Positions 24,401-37,500 of a DNA stretch of 64,000 nt are shown here, piece after piece. This DNA comes from Hirsutella rhossiliensis (Eukaryota; Ascomycota; Sordariomycetes; Hypocreales; Ophiocordycipitaceae): positions 2,666,001-2,730,000 of the forward strand of contig NW_025408676.1 of assembly GCF_020360975.1 (NCBI RefSeq), given 5' to 3'. The notes beneath the pieces were generated by a model. The model had not been told where the DNA came from and did not search any database. It saw nothing but the letters and a program-made list of their open reading frames with translations. Each line of letters begins with the position of its first letter. The stretch's first letter is position 1. The position numbers and the translations under genes were made by a program.

Positions 24401-26540
24401 TTTATATTTATAAACTCTATAGTTTAGGTATATATATTCGTTATAATCTTCTTTATTATATTTAACTTATTATATAAGTCTTTAAAAGATTAATAGTTTA
24501 AATACTTTAAAGTAAGTAGCGTTATACTATTTCTTTATTTTAGTATATTTATAGATTTTATATATCTTTAAAAGATATCTTATTAATAAACCGTAATTAT
24601 CGCGGTATTTAAGTAGTATACCGTAATTAGGTTCTAATAATATAACTTAGTCGTTTAGGTAGCGTTAATCGATTTTCTAGTAGTTTAGTTTTATACTTAA
24701 GTAGGGTTTCGAAAGTACTTATCCTTTAAACCTAACTAAGAAAGCGTTATATTATACCTTTATCTAAAAGTATATTATATAATCTAGGTAGACGTATAAT
24801 ATCTATAAAATATACTTATAGTACTTATAAGTAAGTAGTATTTATAGATTATCTTTAAATTCTCCTTATAGTTACTATTCTTATTATAGAGCTATAAAAG
24901 TATTAACTATAGTAATAGCTATAGTATAGTTTCCTTTATATAGTACCGGTTAATATCGAATTAATATAGCTTATTAGTTTTTTATAAGAATTTAAGGTAT
25001 TTATTAGGTTTTAATTTTAAGTATTTCTTTAAATTCTTCGAAGTATAAAGCGTATTCTTTAATTATAGTATTTTCCCTTAATAGTAAGGGTAGTAGTATA
25101 AGTTCGTTCTTATCTTTTATTTCTCTAAGTATTTCTTATTTTTTAGAGCTTATATCGTCGATACTTTATTATTCTTATTTAAGTTATTATCTAAGTTTTA
25201 TAAGTATAAGGGCTATATTTATATCTTTTTTATTATATTACTTATAAACTACCTATTATTATTATAGATTTTTATTTTATATATCCTCTTAAAATCGGTT
25301 ACCGTTCTTTTTAATTTAGTCTTAAGAGACTCTTTTAAGATAAGGGTATTTTAGTTCTATAAATTTAACTTATTTCTATATTTTAAGATCCCTTTATTAT
25401 ATTATTATAAGGGTTTTCTTTAATAGCTTTAAGAACTATTTAATACCGTTCTTATCGCTTAAGTATACTATATATTCGTCGTTATAATATATAGTTTAAC
25501 TAAGGAGTTTATACTTTAGTTCTTATTTATTAGTAGCGTTTAAGTATTTCTTACCTTTTAAGGCTAGTACTTAGTAGGTTTTCTTCTCCTTATAAGGTTA
25601 TTTATATTCTTTAAAGTAATATTTAAGTTTCCTATAGTTAAAATACTTTCCTTTACTTTTTTATATTACGTTTAGATCTATCTTACTTAAGTTAATTATA
25701 TAGGTATAGGTAATAGGAGTTTTACGCTTCTTTTTATAGTTAGCGCGTCGGTTAAAGTTATTCTTATAAGAAGGGTTTTAGTTTCCTCTTCCTTACTTCT
25801 TTTCTTAGCGTCGCGTATACTATCTATCGTTAATTTATACTACTATAGTAATATAGTCTAAGAGGTTATTAAGTTAATTTTCCTTATAGAGTTCGTCCTT
25901 AACTTCTTTTTAAAGCCTATTATAGAATCGTAATATAAGAGGTTCGTTATCCTAATTAAGCTTTAAGGTAACTTAATAGAACTTTATAGTATAATTTAAT
26001 ACTAAGATCCTTTATTAAAGTTCTTAAAGTTTTTATTTAGCTTTTTATTCCTCGTTAGTTATTTTAAATACCTTTATAATAGCTTCTTTAAATCCTTAGA
26101 AACTAGTAAAGACTTTATCTATCTTATTATCTTATTACGCTAATTAGTTATTAAGAAAATCCCTTATAATAGGTCTAAACTAAGCGAGTACTATTTTAAA
26201 TAAATAATTTCCTATATAAAGTACCTTTTCGACTAAGTCTAAGAGTTTAGTAGGGTAAAACTAGTAGTAGGCCTTAAGTTAAGTAAGAAAGTCTTAAAGC
26301 GTGCTATAAGTACTATCGAATAGTCCTAGCTATTTTAGTTTAACTACTTCTCTAAGGTCCCTAACTTATCTATTACCTCCTCCGTTCTTAAGTAACTATA
26401 CCTTATATTAAAGGGCGATAATTTCGCGTATTATATCCTAAGGCGATATAGTAGCTCTAGAGTTAGTTAATCTAGCTTACTATATAGGTATATTAATAGT
26501 TACGATATTACTTAAAGTAATATAGTATTATACTAAATAA
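21488..26540 (-). mobile_element. Gypsy-A, main body (Gag, RT, RNase H)
   Basis: Minus-strand LTR retrotransposon, AT-rich and RIP-destroyed. The Gag-like frame at ~26,470-25,800 reads FLT.LKAYY.FYPTKLLD and EVKDELYKENLTNN. The RT catalytic box is FIVVYLDNILIFL (22,643-22,680). It is followed by SFLGFINYY.RFIKDFGK near 22,420 and an RNase H segment DNKEFLIVIFKLLRNFNTTF at ~22,100. Integrase is missing here because LINE-1 interrupts the element; the rest is at 1-410. I could not align flanking LTRs by eye, and the boundary with Gypsy-B at ~26,500-26,930 is unresolved. Confidence 0.85.
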
Positions 26541-26930
26541 GAGCTTTTAACGTATAACGACCGGTATTATTCTTAAGGGATAAACCTATTAAGGGGTTTA
26601 TATTAGTAGATATAATAGGGCGTGGTCTAAGTAATAGTAAGTATATTACGTTAGTAATAAGTTAGAGGTTATAGACCGTAGACTATAACTAGGTAATTAG
26701 AATTAAAGATAGAATTATAATAAAGATTTATATTAAAAGCTAAAGAGCTATCTATTTAAAGGAGTAAAAGTAGGTAGCTATATATACTTATAAAGACTAT
26801 CCTTAGATTATAGGCCTAGCTATAATCCTTAACGTTAGATCGTATAGAGTATAGTAATCCTATTAATCCTAGATTACTTAGATCTCTATAATCCCCTCGA
26901 TCCTATATTTATTAGATAGTTATACTAACT
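26541..26930. other. Unassigned RIP-mutated sequence between Gypsy-A and Gypsy-B
   Basis: No coding frame or clear repeat partner is seen. By position it could hold the 5' LTR of Gypsy-A and/or the 3' LTR of Gypsy-B, since both elements are on the minus strand. A decayed matching LTR at the far end of either element would support this. Confidence 0.4.
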
Positions 26931-29900
26931 ATTTATCTATTAGACCGTATTATATACTTAACGCGGTCGACCGTTAGCGGCCTAGTAGCCGTAGTCGTAA
27001 TAGTTAGTTATAAAGAACTAAAGCGCGGTTTTAACTACCTAGTTATATCGTTTTAATAAGCTATTAGTCTAAGGATACTAAGCTATAGATATTAGTAACT
27101 TAGACCTATATACTATATATAGTTCTTTCTAAAACGCTAAAAGGAACTTAAGGTCTTAGTCGGAGATAATCTAAGCGGGAATCTCTTAATTATAGCGTAT
27201 TAACTTAGTAAATAGTACCTTAGCTTAGTCTTCTATAGTAAACTAGTTATAGCTTAAGATAAGGAGCTTTATTTTTAAGAACTTATCGGTTACTATTAAT
27301 AGTATATTATAGTAGACCCTAATAGGTAGTATCTATAGAGTTTAGTTTATAAGAATATCTAAGAGTCTTATAATAAAATCTATAGCGATCGTATAAAAAG
27401 GTAAGGCTAAGGACGTAATTAGAACTTACTTACTAAAGGCTTTTAACTAGTTAGTTTAGTTCTTATAGTAAGCGTTATACTTATTAATAAAGCTATTAAT
27501 AAGTTTCTTAAGGCTAGTAATAGTAAACATAGAAGATAACTCCTTTTATATCCTTTACTATCTAAGGTAAAATTTACGCGTATAGTTATTAGCGATAATT
27601 TCCTTAGCGTAGATAGTAGGGATATAAAGCTAATAACGACCTTTAAACTTAACTAAGTAAAGTAACTTATTCCGCTAAATAAATAGGAGACCGACCTAAG
27701 ACTTATTATTTCTAAGCTACTTTAGTATACCGGCCTACCTAGGTTCTTCCGTGTATACTCCTTAGATCTTCTAGCATAGGTTAAGTTAGATAAAGGATTT
27801 TATAACTATATATATATATTTAACTAGCGCTTTATCTTCTTAAACGCGGTTTAATTCCCTAGGTTTATATTTCCTAGGTATTATAGATAGTAGTTAAGAT
27901 AATATATTAGTAAGGATATTTATAGTTCTAGGAATATAGTAGACCTTTAAGGGAAACTAGCTAAGGTACTATAAAGTAAGTATAAGCTAATTATTAGTCT
28001 TTATACTAATAGTAAATAGCGATATTTACTTTAAGATTACGCTAGTAGTAGCGTAGTTAGTTAGTATAATAACCTTTAGTAGTAAGGTAGAGATAATATA
28101 TAACTAGAGCTTTTAATATACCTAGGAAAGATAAGCGACTTTAAGTTTAGTAAGCTAGTATCTAGGTTCTTTACTAGTTAAGCGTTTACTAAGGTAAAGG
28201 ATTAGCTAGATACTTATCTAAGGTAAGGTCCTTCTTAGGTTCTAGTCTACCCTTAGTATAAGGTAGAAGGCTACTACTATAAAGCCTAGCTTATAGCTAG
28301 CATCGATTTATAAGAATAATAGCTATTATAGGTTAAAATAATATAGCTATATTAGTTCTATAAGAGCGTTTATAATATCTTAGAAGGCTTATTCCTCTAC
28401 TAAGGAAGGTTAGTATATTGCCTTAAAGGTATATCTATTTCTTACTAATCCTTTAAGTAGCGCTTAACTATCTTATACTTCCTTAAGTATTACTATTTTC
28501 TAAACCTAGAGCGCCTCTACCCTTTAAGAGAAGTAAGCTACTAAGTACTATAGTAAGTTAACTAAGCTAAGCTACTTTTTTAATACTTATAGGGTATTTA
28601 GAAACTCTACGTCTTATAATGCCTATACTTATTCTTTAGTATTTATTAAGCTAATACTATTAACTTAAAATCTTAATAGTTTTATAAATAGGTAGCTTAA
28701 AAATAATTTTAATTTAGTTAAGGCTAGGTTATAATCTATAAAGAGTTAGAAGATAGCTTAAAGGTAATAAATATAGTCGTCTTTTATATTTAAGTATATT
28801 ATAATATTATCGATATATATAAAGGAATATTCTATATATTCTTAAAGGATTTAGTCTATAAATCTTTAAATATAAGTAGGTAAGTTCTTATATCCTATTA
28901 AGGCTACCGTTAGTTATTTTAAGCCTCTATAGCTAATTACTATAAACCTTTTTTAATACTCCTTATAGATAAGGAACTAATAAAAGAAAGACCGAGCGTT
29001 TATAATAGAAATAAAGCGTTTCCCTTATAGCTTCTAGATTATATCTCCTTAAAGCGGTATTAAGTAAGCGTTATAGCTACGCTATTAAGAGCGTATAGGT
29101 TTATTACTATTCGGCCCTTTTTATTACTATATATAGTTTTCTAAACTACGAATATAAGGTAAGTAAATAGGGTTACCTTTATAGCCTATTTTATACGCCC
29201 TTTTTAGTATAGGTCCTTATAGGTCTAGTCGATTAGTACCTTATCCTTCTAGCTAAGTAGGTAAGCCTTAGACGCTAGTTTATATAGGTATTAATTTTCT
29301 ATTAGCGGAATATATATATAATAGTTTAGGTAGACCTTAATAGTACCTTAGTCCTTTTATAGGGTTAGGAAGGAAGCGACTATATATTAGATCTTTTTTA
29401 TAAACGCGGGGTCCTAATTATAGATTTTAACGACCTTTAAAGTAGTTATTTCTAAGAGGCTATAGTCTTATAAAATCCCGATCTTATAGTTCGGAGTCTA
29501 TCTATATATCTATAAAGGGAGTTTCCTTTTAATAGACTTAAGGCTCCCTTCCTCTAGGGTTTTTACTAATAGGTTAGTAACCTAGTATAGGTCGCTATAT
29601 TCTATAGTTTTCTATATAGCTAGCTCTTTAGTTAGAGTTACCCTAGCTAGGGTTTCCTTAGGTAGGTCGATCTATAAAAACTATATTTCGTCGCTAAGGT
29701 CTATTAGTATTCCTAAGTACTATCCTTTCTTAAATCTAATATAGCAAGCGGTAGTATTAACCGCTATAACTAAAGTTATACCTTAGATTAGGTTATAGGC
29801 TAATAATAGGTCTCTTAGAAAGAATACTAAGTTACGATCCCTTAATATATCCTTAATTTACGCTAGTAAGCGTTCTATCTTATATATAGGGACGTTAATA

Positions 29901-31800
29901 TTAGCTTAGTATATAACCTAATAATAGATCGCGTAGCCTTATTAAGTCGAGCAAGCTATAACTATTAGGTTATTATATAAGCTAATAGATATTATTCCCT
30001 TAGAATTTAGGATATCGACTTTATTTAGTACTAAGAAATCTTATCTAAGTAATAATCCTATAGATAAGGTTTAAACTACCTAGGCGCCGATAGTAAATTA
30101 TCTAACCTTAAATCCTATTCTTTATTTCCCTAGGATATTTATTATTAAGGTTACTTAACCCTTAGTTTAGCTTTTCCTTATACTAAATAATAGGACCTAC
30201 TAGGTTATATCGAGGGTTATATTATTAAAGTAGTTAAGCTAGTCTTCCTTAATTATAAAGCGGGCTATACTAAAGTCTATATATACGTTTAATAGCTAGT
30301 CTAGGCCTTTAGTTTTAAAGACGGATATCTAAGCGTATATAAACTAGGACGGCTTTAATAGATTTAATATTTCGGTTTATAGCGCCGCTTTTATAGTTAG
30401 CTAGTTCCTTAGTATTCTAAGCGAATAGCTTAGTCCTATAGGTTCTACTTCTATTATATTAAGAATAAATAGGATCTTATTTTTTATTTCTTTAGTTTCT
30501 TTTCTTATATCGGCGGTAGTATTACTATTTTCTAGCCCTTTATCCTAGGTAAATAGGATCTAGTTTTATATTTCCTTAGAAAGATAGATCCTGCCCTAGT
30601 TATTAGTTAGTGCTGCTTAAAGCTAATAGGCGAGGTTAATAATAATTAGGTTTTTGTAAGAGCCCTCCTTTAGTTTCGAATCCTAAGGCTATAGTCCGGT
30701 TTAGGAACTAGTTAACTAGTTTAGTACTAAGCCTACGTTTACTTAATATAGATTATTCTATCTTAATATAGTTATTATATTTCCTTTTTATTAGAATTAT
30801 CCTTATTCCTAGGGTTTCTAGCCGGTTAGTTTAGCTATAAATAAGATAGAGTTTACCGTAGTCTTATTCTTAGTTTCGCGTAACCTACTTTATATACGTT
30901 CTTTTACTATATTACTTATCTTCCCCTATAACCTAACCGTTAGCTTAGTTTCTAACTATAGGATAAGTTACTTATAGTTATTAATCTAAGTATTAAATAA
31001 TTCTAAACTAATAAGTTAGTAGAATAATTCTTATAGTAATACGTTTAGTTATTAATAGACTAGTATAGTAAGGTACTTTTTTAAGTATAGTATTACTTTT
31101 GCTTTTTAGCGGAGCTTTAATATTTATTTATAGAAGTTAGCTCCGTTTATAATATCTAAAATAGTAAATCGTTTTATTTATAATAATCTTAAAGCTACTT
31201 TTAGCTAAATAGTAAAGTATTTTTATAGTTTAGTATACTAAGCGGTATATCCCTAGTCTAGGGTATAAAGTATAGCTTAGTTAGATTTACTAAGATTGCT
31301 AGAATACTATTTAATAGCGGTTCTATAAAGTAAGCTAGGGATTAGTATTACTAGTTTATTAGCGTATTCCGGTCCGCGGATAGCTACCTATTTTAGGGAA
31401 TCGATAAATCGATCGACGCTTTTATATATAATTATTTTCTTAGTTTCTTCGAGGACGTTAAACGTTATATTAAAAGGGCTAGTAAGGTTAAACTTCCCTA
31501 TATCTTTTAGTCTAATATATACTAAGGGTACTTAAGAAGGGTTTATAGTAGTATTATCCTTAGTTTCTCTTACTATAGCTTTTACTAGTAGTCTTATAAG
31601 AGCTTCTTTTATAATTAAACTTACTAGCTAGTTTACTAGGGTTATTATCGCGAACGTGCTACTAAGGGTAGTATTATTTAGAGGTTCTTACTTATTTTAT
31701 TTATTATAGTTTAGTAAACTTCTTAGTAAACTTCTAAGGCTTTATCCTTTTAATAAAGGTAGTTAGGGTAGGGCGGGGGAAGCTATACTATACCGATTTC
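26931..31800 (-). mobile_element. Gypsy-B, second minus-strand Gypsy element
   Basis: The collapsed minus-strand integrase core reads TIAIDFIIRLLDIL and LLIVTDKFLKIKLLIL at ~27,400-27,270. RT carries FIYIDNIIIYL at 28,797-28,833. RNase H-like sequence lies around 28,500-28,000. Upstream, ~29,000-31,800 is presumably protease/Gag but is too mutated to assign motif by motif. Domain order RT-RNase H-IN on the minus strand identifies Gypsy. The catalytic Asp is changed to Asn by the same TG-to-TA process. The ends are approximate and no LTRs were recognised. Confidence 0.8.
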
Positions 31801-32998
31801 TATATAGCTCCGTTACTTATAGCTAATATTACCTTATTACTAGAACGTATTCTAGGTTATTAATTCGTTCTTATAAGCTTTAACGATTAGCTAGGTAGGC
31901 TAGTAAGTCGTATTATAAAAGTTCTGCTTTTAATTCTTCTAAGCGTTATTCCTACCGCTAAGGTAAGCGATCTAGCTATCTTTTATTTCTATAGGCACTT
32001 AATAGGAAATATCCTAGAAATAAGTATCTTTCTAACCGCTAATAAAAGCTCTATAATACTTAAGCTTTAATATATTAAAGTTCTACCTTTATCTAAAGTT
32101 CCCTAAGTATTTCTTTTATAAAAAGAGATTAAGAAGCTAGTATTTATTAATATATAAGTAAGAGCTTTCTTCTTAAGAAGATATTAAGGTTTATAGGTTA
32201 AGGTTAACTTATCCCTTTCCTTATTCTTTATCTTCTATTCTACTAAATATAAACTTTAAGAGAATAAATAGTTAAGAGAATTAAAATTACTACTATTTAT
32301 TATATACTAGTCCCTTAGTATAGGGCTAGTACGTTAACCTTACTATTTACCTAAATCTAGTATAGGTCTAATAGGTAATTAAATAAACTAGCTACTATAT
32401 ATAATTAAATATATTATATAAACTAGCTACTATATATTATTACGCGCGTTAAATATAAACTAGCTATTAGTCTTATAAGTTAAAGTAAAAGTAGTAATAA
32501 CTATCTATATTCTTCTTTACCCGCCTAAGATTTAATAGGTTCTCTATCTTTTATATATACTATAGTAAGTATAGGACCTTACTTAGGGCTTTAACTAAGT
32601 AATATCTTAACCTTATAATTATACGATAGTAGTATAGCGTATTAGCGGTATTTTATAGTATTTTCCTTAGGTAAGTATAGGTATTTCTTTATAATTTCCC
32701 CGCTATATTCTTATAGTAACTTCTTAGGGAAATATTAGTATAATCCTTAAGGAACTATTATTACTTAGGAAATTATAGTATATTCCCTATATAATATATC
32801 CCTAAGAGAAATCTCTATAAAATATCTATATAATCCGCTTAGTTATTATTTCTAGGATTTCTAAGTAATTTCCTAGAGTTTACCTAGTAGCTTCTAGGTT
32901 CCTTCTTTCGCGGGGAGCCTTAGGGAGTTAGGGGTAACTTCCTTAAGAGAGGCTAATATTATTATAAGTACTTAGATTATCGACTATAGGGTATTATA
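31801..32998. other. Unassigned AT-rich RIP-mutated repeat sequence
   Basis: No recognisable domain. A short local duplication, AAACTAGCTACTATATAT, occurs at about 32,385 and 32,418. Probably part of Gypsy-B or of another decayed element. Confidence 0.4.
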
Positions 32999-33587
32999 TA
33001 ATAAGCTAGGCGCGCGTAATTAGTAACTATAAGATAAAAGGTAAATATAGGCCGCCGCGCCCTTAATTAAGAAGTCGTATAGCTAGATAGGAACCGATTT
33101 ATAATTAATAGAGCTAGCTAACTAAATTTTAATTAATAGGCCCTACCTAAGAGCGACCTATACTAGCGCCTAGCTTAGTAACTAGATATTACCTACCTTA
33201 CTAACTAATAGACTAATAAGCCGACGCGACTATAGCTACGTAGCTATAACGTAGGAGCTATAGTAAATAGAGGCGCCCGCGAGTTAGGCCCTTAAAGAGA
33301 GACTACTACCTATAACCCTAGGCCTAGGCTAGCGAGCCTAGGCCGCGGCCGCTTAAGATAATAGCGGCTATAGCCTAAAAGGGCCTATACTAAGATATAA
33401 TAGCGTAGGAGGAGCCTATAGTAGCTAGCGTAAATTTACTATATACTATTACTATAACCTTATTTAAGGTAGACCTATATTAAAAGAAGGGAGGGTTTTC
33501 CCTTAAGTACTTTAGTTTTTCCCTTTTATTTAATATTAAAGTTCTAAATACCTCTAGCTAAGTCCTTAGTATAATCTTAATAATATA
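32999..33587 (+). mobile_element. 5'-truncated LINE 3' end copy A
   Basis: Matches the reverse complement of ~420-1,005 and ends in the characteristic AGTATAATCTTAATAATA tail. It abuts the 3' portion of LINE-2 tail to tail. The 5' truncation point is at CTAGGCGCGCGTAATT. Confidence 0.8.
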
Positions 33588-34097
33588 TTAATATACTTAA
33601 GGAGGCCCTTATAATAGTCTAGTATTATTACTTTATTAAACTATAGTAAGAAGTTAGTAAGGTAAAAGGTAGTTTAGTATTATTAAATTATATCTTTCTT
33701 AGTATTCTATTAAGCGGCTTATTCCTTATTTAGCCTTTTAAGTAACTAAGCTTTATTTAAGAGGTCGTTTAATCTTATCTAGCTTTAGACCCCCTTTATC
33801 TCCTTTATAAGAAAGGGCCTACTAAGTAGTAGTACTACTAAGAGCCTACTCTCTCTTTAGTATTACCTCCTTTTAAGTATACCTATAACTATATTAAATA
33901 TATATTAGATTTAGCTTAAGAGCCCTAAATCCTTTAACCTTTAAAAGGTATTTATTATTCTTTAATTTAAGTAAAGGTTAATTAAAGGTACTTATACTTT
34001 TACCTTTACTTAGTAAACTAAGGTCGCGTAGTAAGCGCTTATTACTACTTAAAGGTAAGCTAACTAATCTTATATTAGGTCCTATATAATCTTATAT

Positions 34098-34585
34098 TCT
34101 CGCGTAGAGAGATACGAGAAGTATATATAAAATATATAAAGGTAAAAGTAAAAGTAAGGGGTCGGATAGGCAGGGCAGAGATATTTAAATCTTATAGGGG
34201 CAATAATTATAATAGGGGAGTAATTATTATATTACCTTAATTATCCTTTTTTCCTTTATCTAACGCCCCTCTTTATACCTATCTAGCATCTTAATTAATA
34301 AAGAAGATCCTACTTAACGAAGCTATTAATATCCTTTTGACTACTAAGCTTTTTACCGGTTTTTCCCCTCCTTTCTAGCCGTTACCGGCCTATCTATCTC
34401 ATCTCTCGCTACCTCTATAGGAAGCTATCGCTACTTCTACTTCCCCTTATACCCCTACCCTCCTTTCTATACCTCTTTTTAGCTCCTTCTTCCTTCTTCT
34501 ATACCGGGTGTTTTTAGCTTCTTTAGTCCCTCGTGCTAAGGGATATCTCCGAGAACTACGAAATTAGGCCACGCTTCGCGACACA
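34098..34585 (-). repeat. Copia-2 3' LTR (488 bp)
   Basis: Matches 39,956-40,443 with the same length. Differences are mainly C/T and G/A. In plus coordinates it starts TCTCGCGTAGAG and ends CTTCGCGACACA. Confidence 0.9.
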
Positions 34586-37500
34586 CCCCCTTAGCTATAG
34601 CCTACCCCTTAAGGGCATAGCTAATACGGCTTCGGGCTAGTAAGCGTATAGAGGAGGTTCTTAGTTCTATACTTCTCCCTTTACTTAAGGAAAGCAGGGG
34701 CCCTTTCGGGTCCCTAGGCTCTTTTAGACCTACTTAAGGAAAAAGGGGCCTAAAGAGGGGAAAGTCCTATAAGAAAGGGTAAAAAACCCGATTAAAATAG
34801 GGGGCCCTTTAAAGGGAAAAGCCTCTTCCTTTTCTTCGGCTATAGACGTTATCTTCTCGTACGTGCTATTAGCTCCTCTCGTAGACTCTTAAGGCTGGCT
34901 TTTAAGGATAGCTTCTCTCGAACGTCTTCTAGCCTAATTTACTATAAAAAGGCAGCTAGCTTCTACTTCGGCATAGGCTTCGTAAGACCGTTAGCTTTTA
35001 TTAATGCTGTTAGAACCTAATAGATAGAAATAAGTCCCCTTTAGACCTCTTAGCGTAACTAATACTAGTAGATATCGATATACCGTAGCCGGGTTAATAG
35101 CTTACTATTTTCCTCTATAAGAATCCGTATAGTCTATATATTATCGTATTCTATAGCTAACGGGGTCGGGATTTATAGTCGTAGAGATATTAGTAGCCGG
35201 CTAAGGAAAATCGCTTCTTTTAACGCTTCTAAAAGAGCTAGTAGCTCTGCCTCTATACTTAAAGTTATAACGGTAGCCTACTTCGAAGCTCTCTAAGTAA
35301 TAGTTCCTCTAAAAAGGGATATAATATACCCTTATAAGCTCTTTCTATTTAAGGAATTATCCGTAAAGGACAAATCGCTTAAATAAAGGAAGATTTCGGT
35401 AGCTATTTTCCTTCCCTGCCCTCTTAAGCATAGACCGTATAATCTCGTTAAATAGAGATAAAGGATAGCTCTATCTGCTACTTCTTAATACCTAGGGCTA
35501 GGATTCTAGTTATACTTAGCTAGCCGGGAGACCGTAAAAGAGATATCTAGTCTAATAGAAATAGCTAAAAAAGGTAGGGAGCCTACCTTCTATTAATATT
35601 AGTGTTTCTCTTGCTCCCTAGCTTAAAAGGACGGATTAGGTAAAAGCTCTTCGTTTAATATAGGCGTAGAGGGAAGCTTTTTCTTAAGGGAATTAGGGAG
35701 GAATTTATAAGCGACCTTATCGATATAGGCATCCTAGGTAAGCTAGATAGTCCGTTAGGACCTATTCTAAAGGATTCGTATCCCTAGGAACCACTTTAGC
35801 TCTCCTAGCCGGGTTATCTTATACCTTTATTGCAGGCCACGTATAGCCTCCCTTATAGTAGCTTCTTCCTCTTTTAGGTATGCCTAGATAATATTATCGA
35901 CGTAGAAGAAGACCGTGATTTTACCCTTTTATATTATATATAGTTCCTAAGGGACTTTTATAAAGCCTAGGGCTTCGAGGGAACCTATTAAATGCTATTG
36001 CTAAAGAAGGGGTAATCTTCGTAGTCTATATAGAGCTTTCCTAAGCTATAGAACCTTTCCTAGCTATTAGAAGCTTAGTAGAAGGCGTATATAGATAACT
36101 TCTTCTTCCTTAAGTAGGTAGTTAATAAAGGCGTTAACTATATCTATTTAATCGAGCTCGAGGTCGAATTCTACTACTATAGCTATAAGGGTCCGAAAAG
36201 ATATCCCTGCTAGGGTAGTTGCCCTAGTAAGTAAATCCCCTTTTTCTTACTAGTTCCCGTAGATAACTAGCCGGGCTTTATACTTTTAAAGGAAGCCGTG
36301 TTTATTAGTCTTATAGATAAAGACCTACTTATAGCTAAGGACCTGTTTTCCTCTTGCCTTTTCCTTAAGGACCTCTTTAAAAGACCCTATCTCTTCGTAT
36401 AAGGCTAGGTAGTCTTTCTAGGCCTAGAAAAACTAGTCTCTAAAGGGGTGTTTTTCTAGCTGCTTCTAGTTTACTAGTAGGTCTAGGAGGTCTCTTTTAT
36501 ATACCTTCCTTGCTAATAGCTATAGCTTAAAGAGCTAGCCTACTATAAACGCTTCGTAGGAACCGTCTTCTATTAGCGTTAGGTAGAAGTCGAAAAAACG
36601 ATCGAAATAAGGGAGAGGTTAGTCTTCTTTTATATCGGGCCCTATACCTTCCTTTGCTTCTCGAAGTAGGGATAAAAAGGCAGCTAGATAATCCTTTAAG
36701 AGAGGTGCCTTTCCTACCCCTTTAGGGGCCGAGATAGGAAGACTAACTAAAAAAGCTGCTTCTAGATCTTCTTCTTATTCTATAAGAGGAGGCGTAGGGA
36801 GGTAGGCGTATTCTAGCTTTACCGCTTTCCTATAGTCTCCTTCTTCGTCTAGATTATCTAATCTAGCAGCTTCCTCTTCTTCTTCTTCGAAGTTAGCGTT
36901 ATCCTTAACTACTTCGACGTTAGTTTCTTTTTCTATTTCCTCGTTTAGGGCCTCTTCTTAAGACTATTAAGAAGAGGGAATTTAGATCTTCTAAATTAGC
37001 TAACGTTAAGAGAGTAAGAGGGGCTATTAATCCCTCTTTTCGTCGAAGAAGCTAGATTCGTCGAAAATTATATCCCTAGTCGAAATAACCTTCTATAGAA
37101 GAGGAATCTAGATCCGGAAGATATTTATAGAATTATACCTAATAAGGTAACTAATAAAGGCTCTAGGATTAAGCTTTCTTTTCTTCTTCCTTTTTAGCTA
37201 TATATCGGTAGTTATAGCGTATACCTTATAGCTATAGGCACGAAGGTAGGCTAGCGAGGCCCTCTTCTTTATAAAGAGATCGAGGGGGGATTTCTAGTCT
37301 ATTCCTTAGGTCTTAAAAAGGGTCTCTAGGTCCCTATAGTCCCTTAGTCCCCTAGGGTCCCTTAGTCCCCTAGGGTCCCTTAGGGTCCGGTTCTTAAGGT
37401 AATAGGCGGTCTTAACGACTTCCCTCTAAAGGTCGTATAGAAGCTTTATAGTAAGTCTTATCGTATAGGCCCTTTCTATTATAGTACCCCCTAATCTTTC

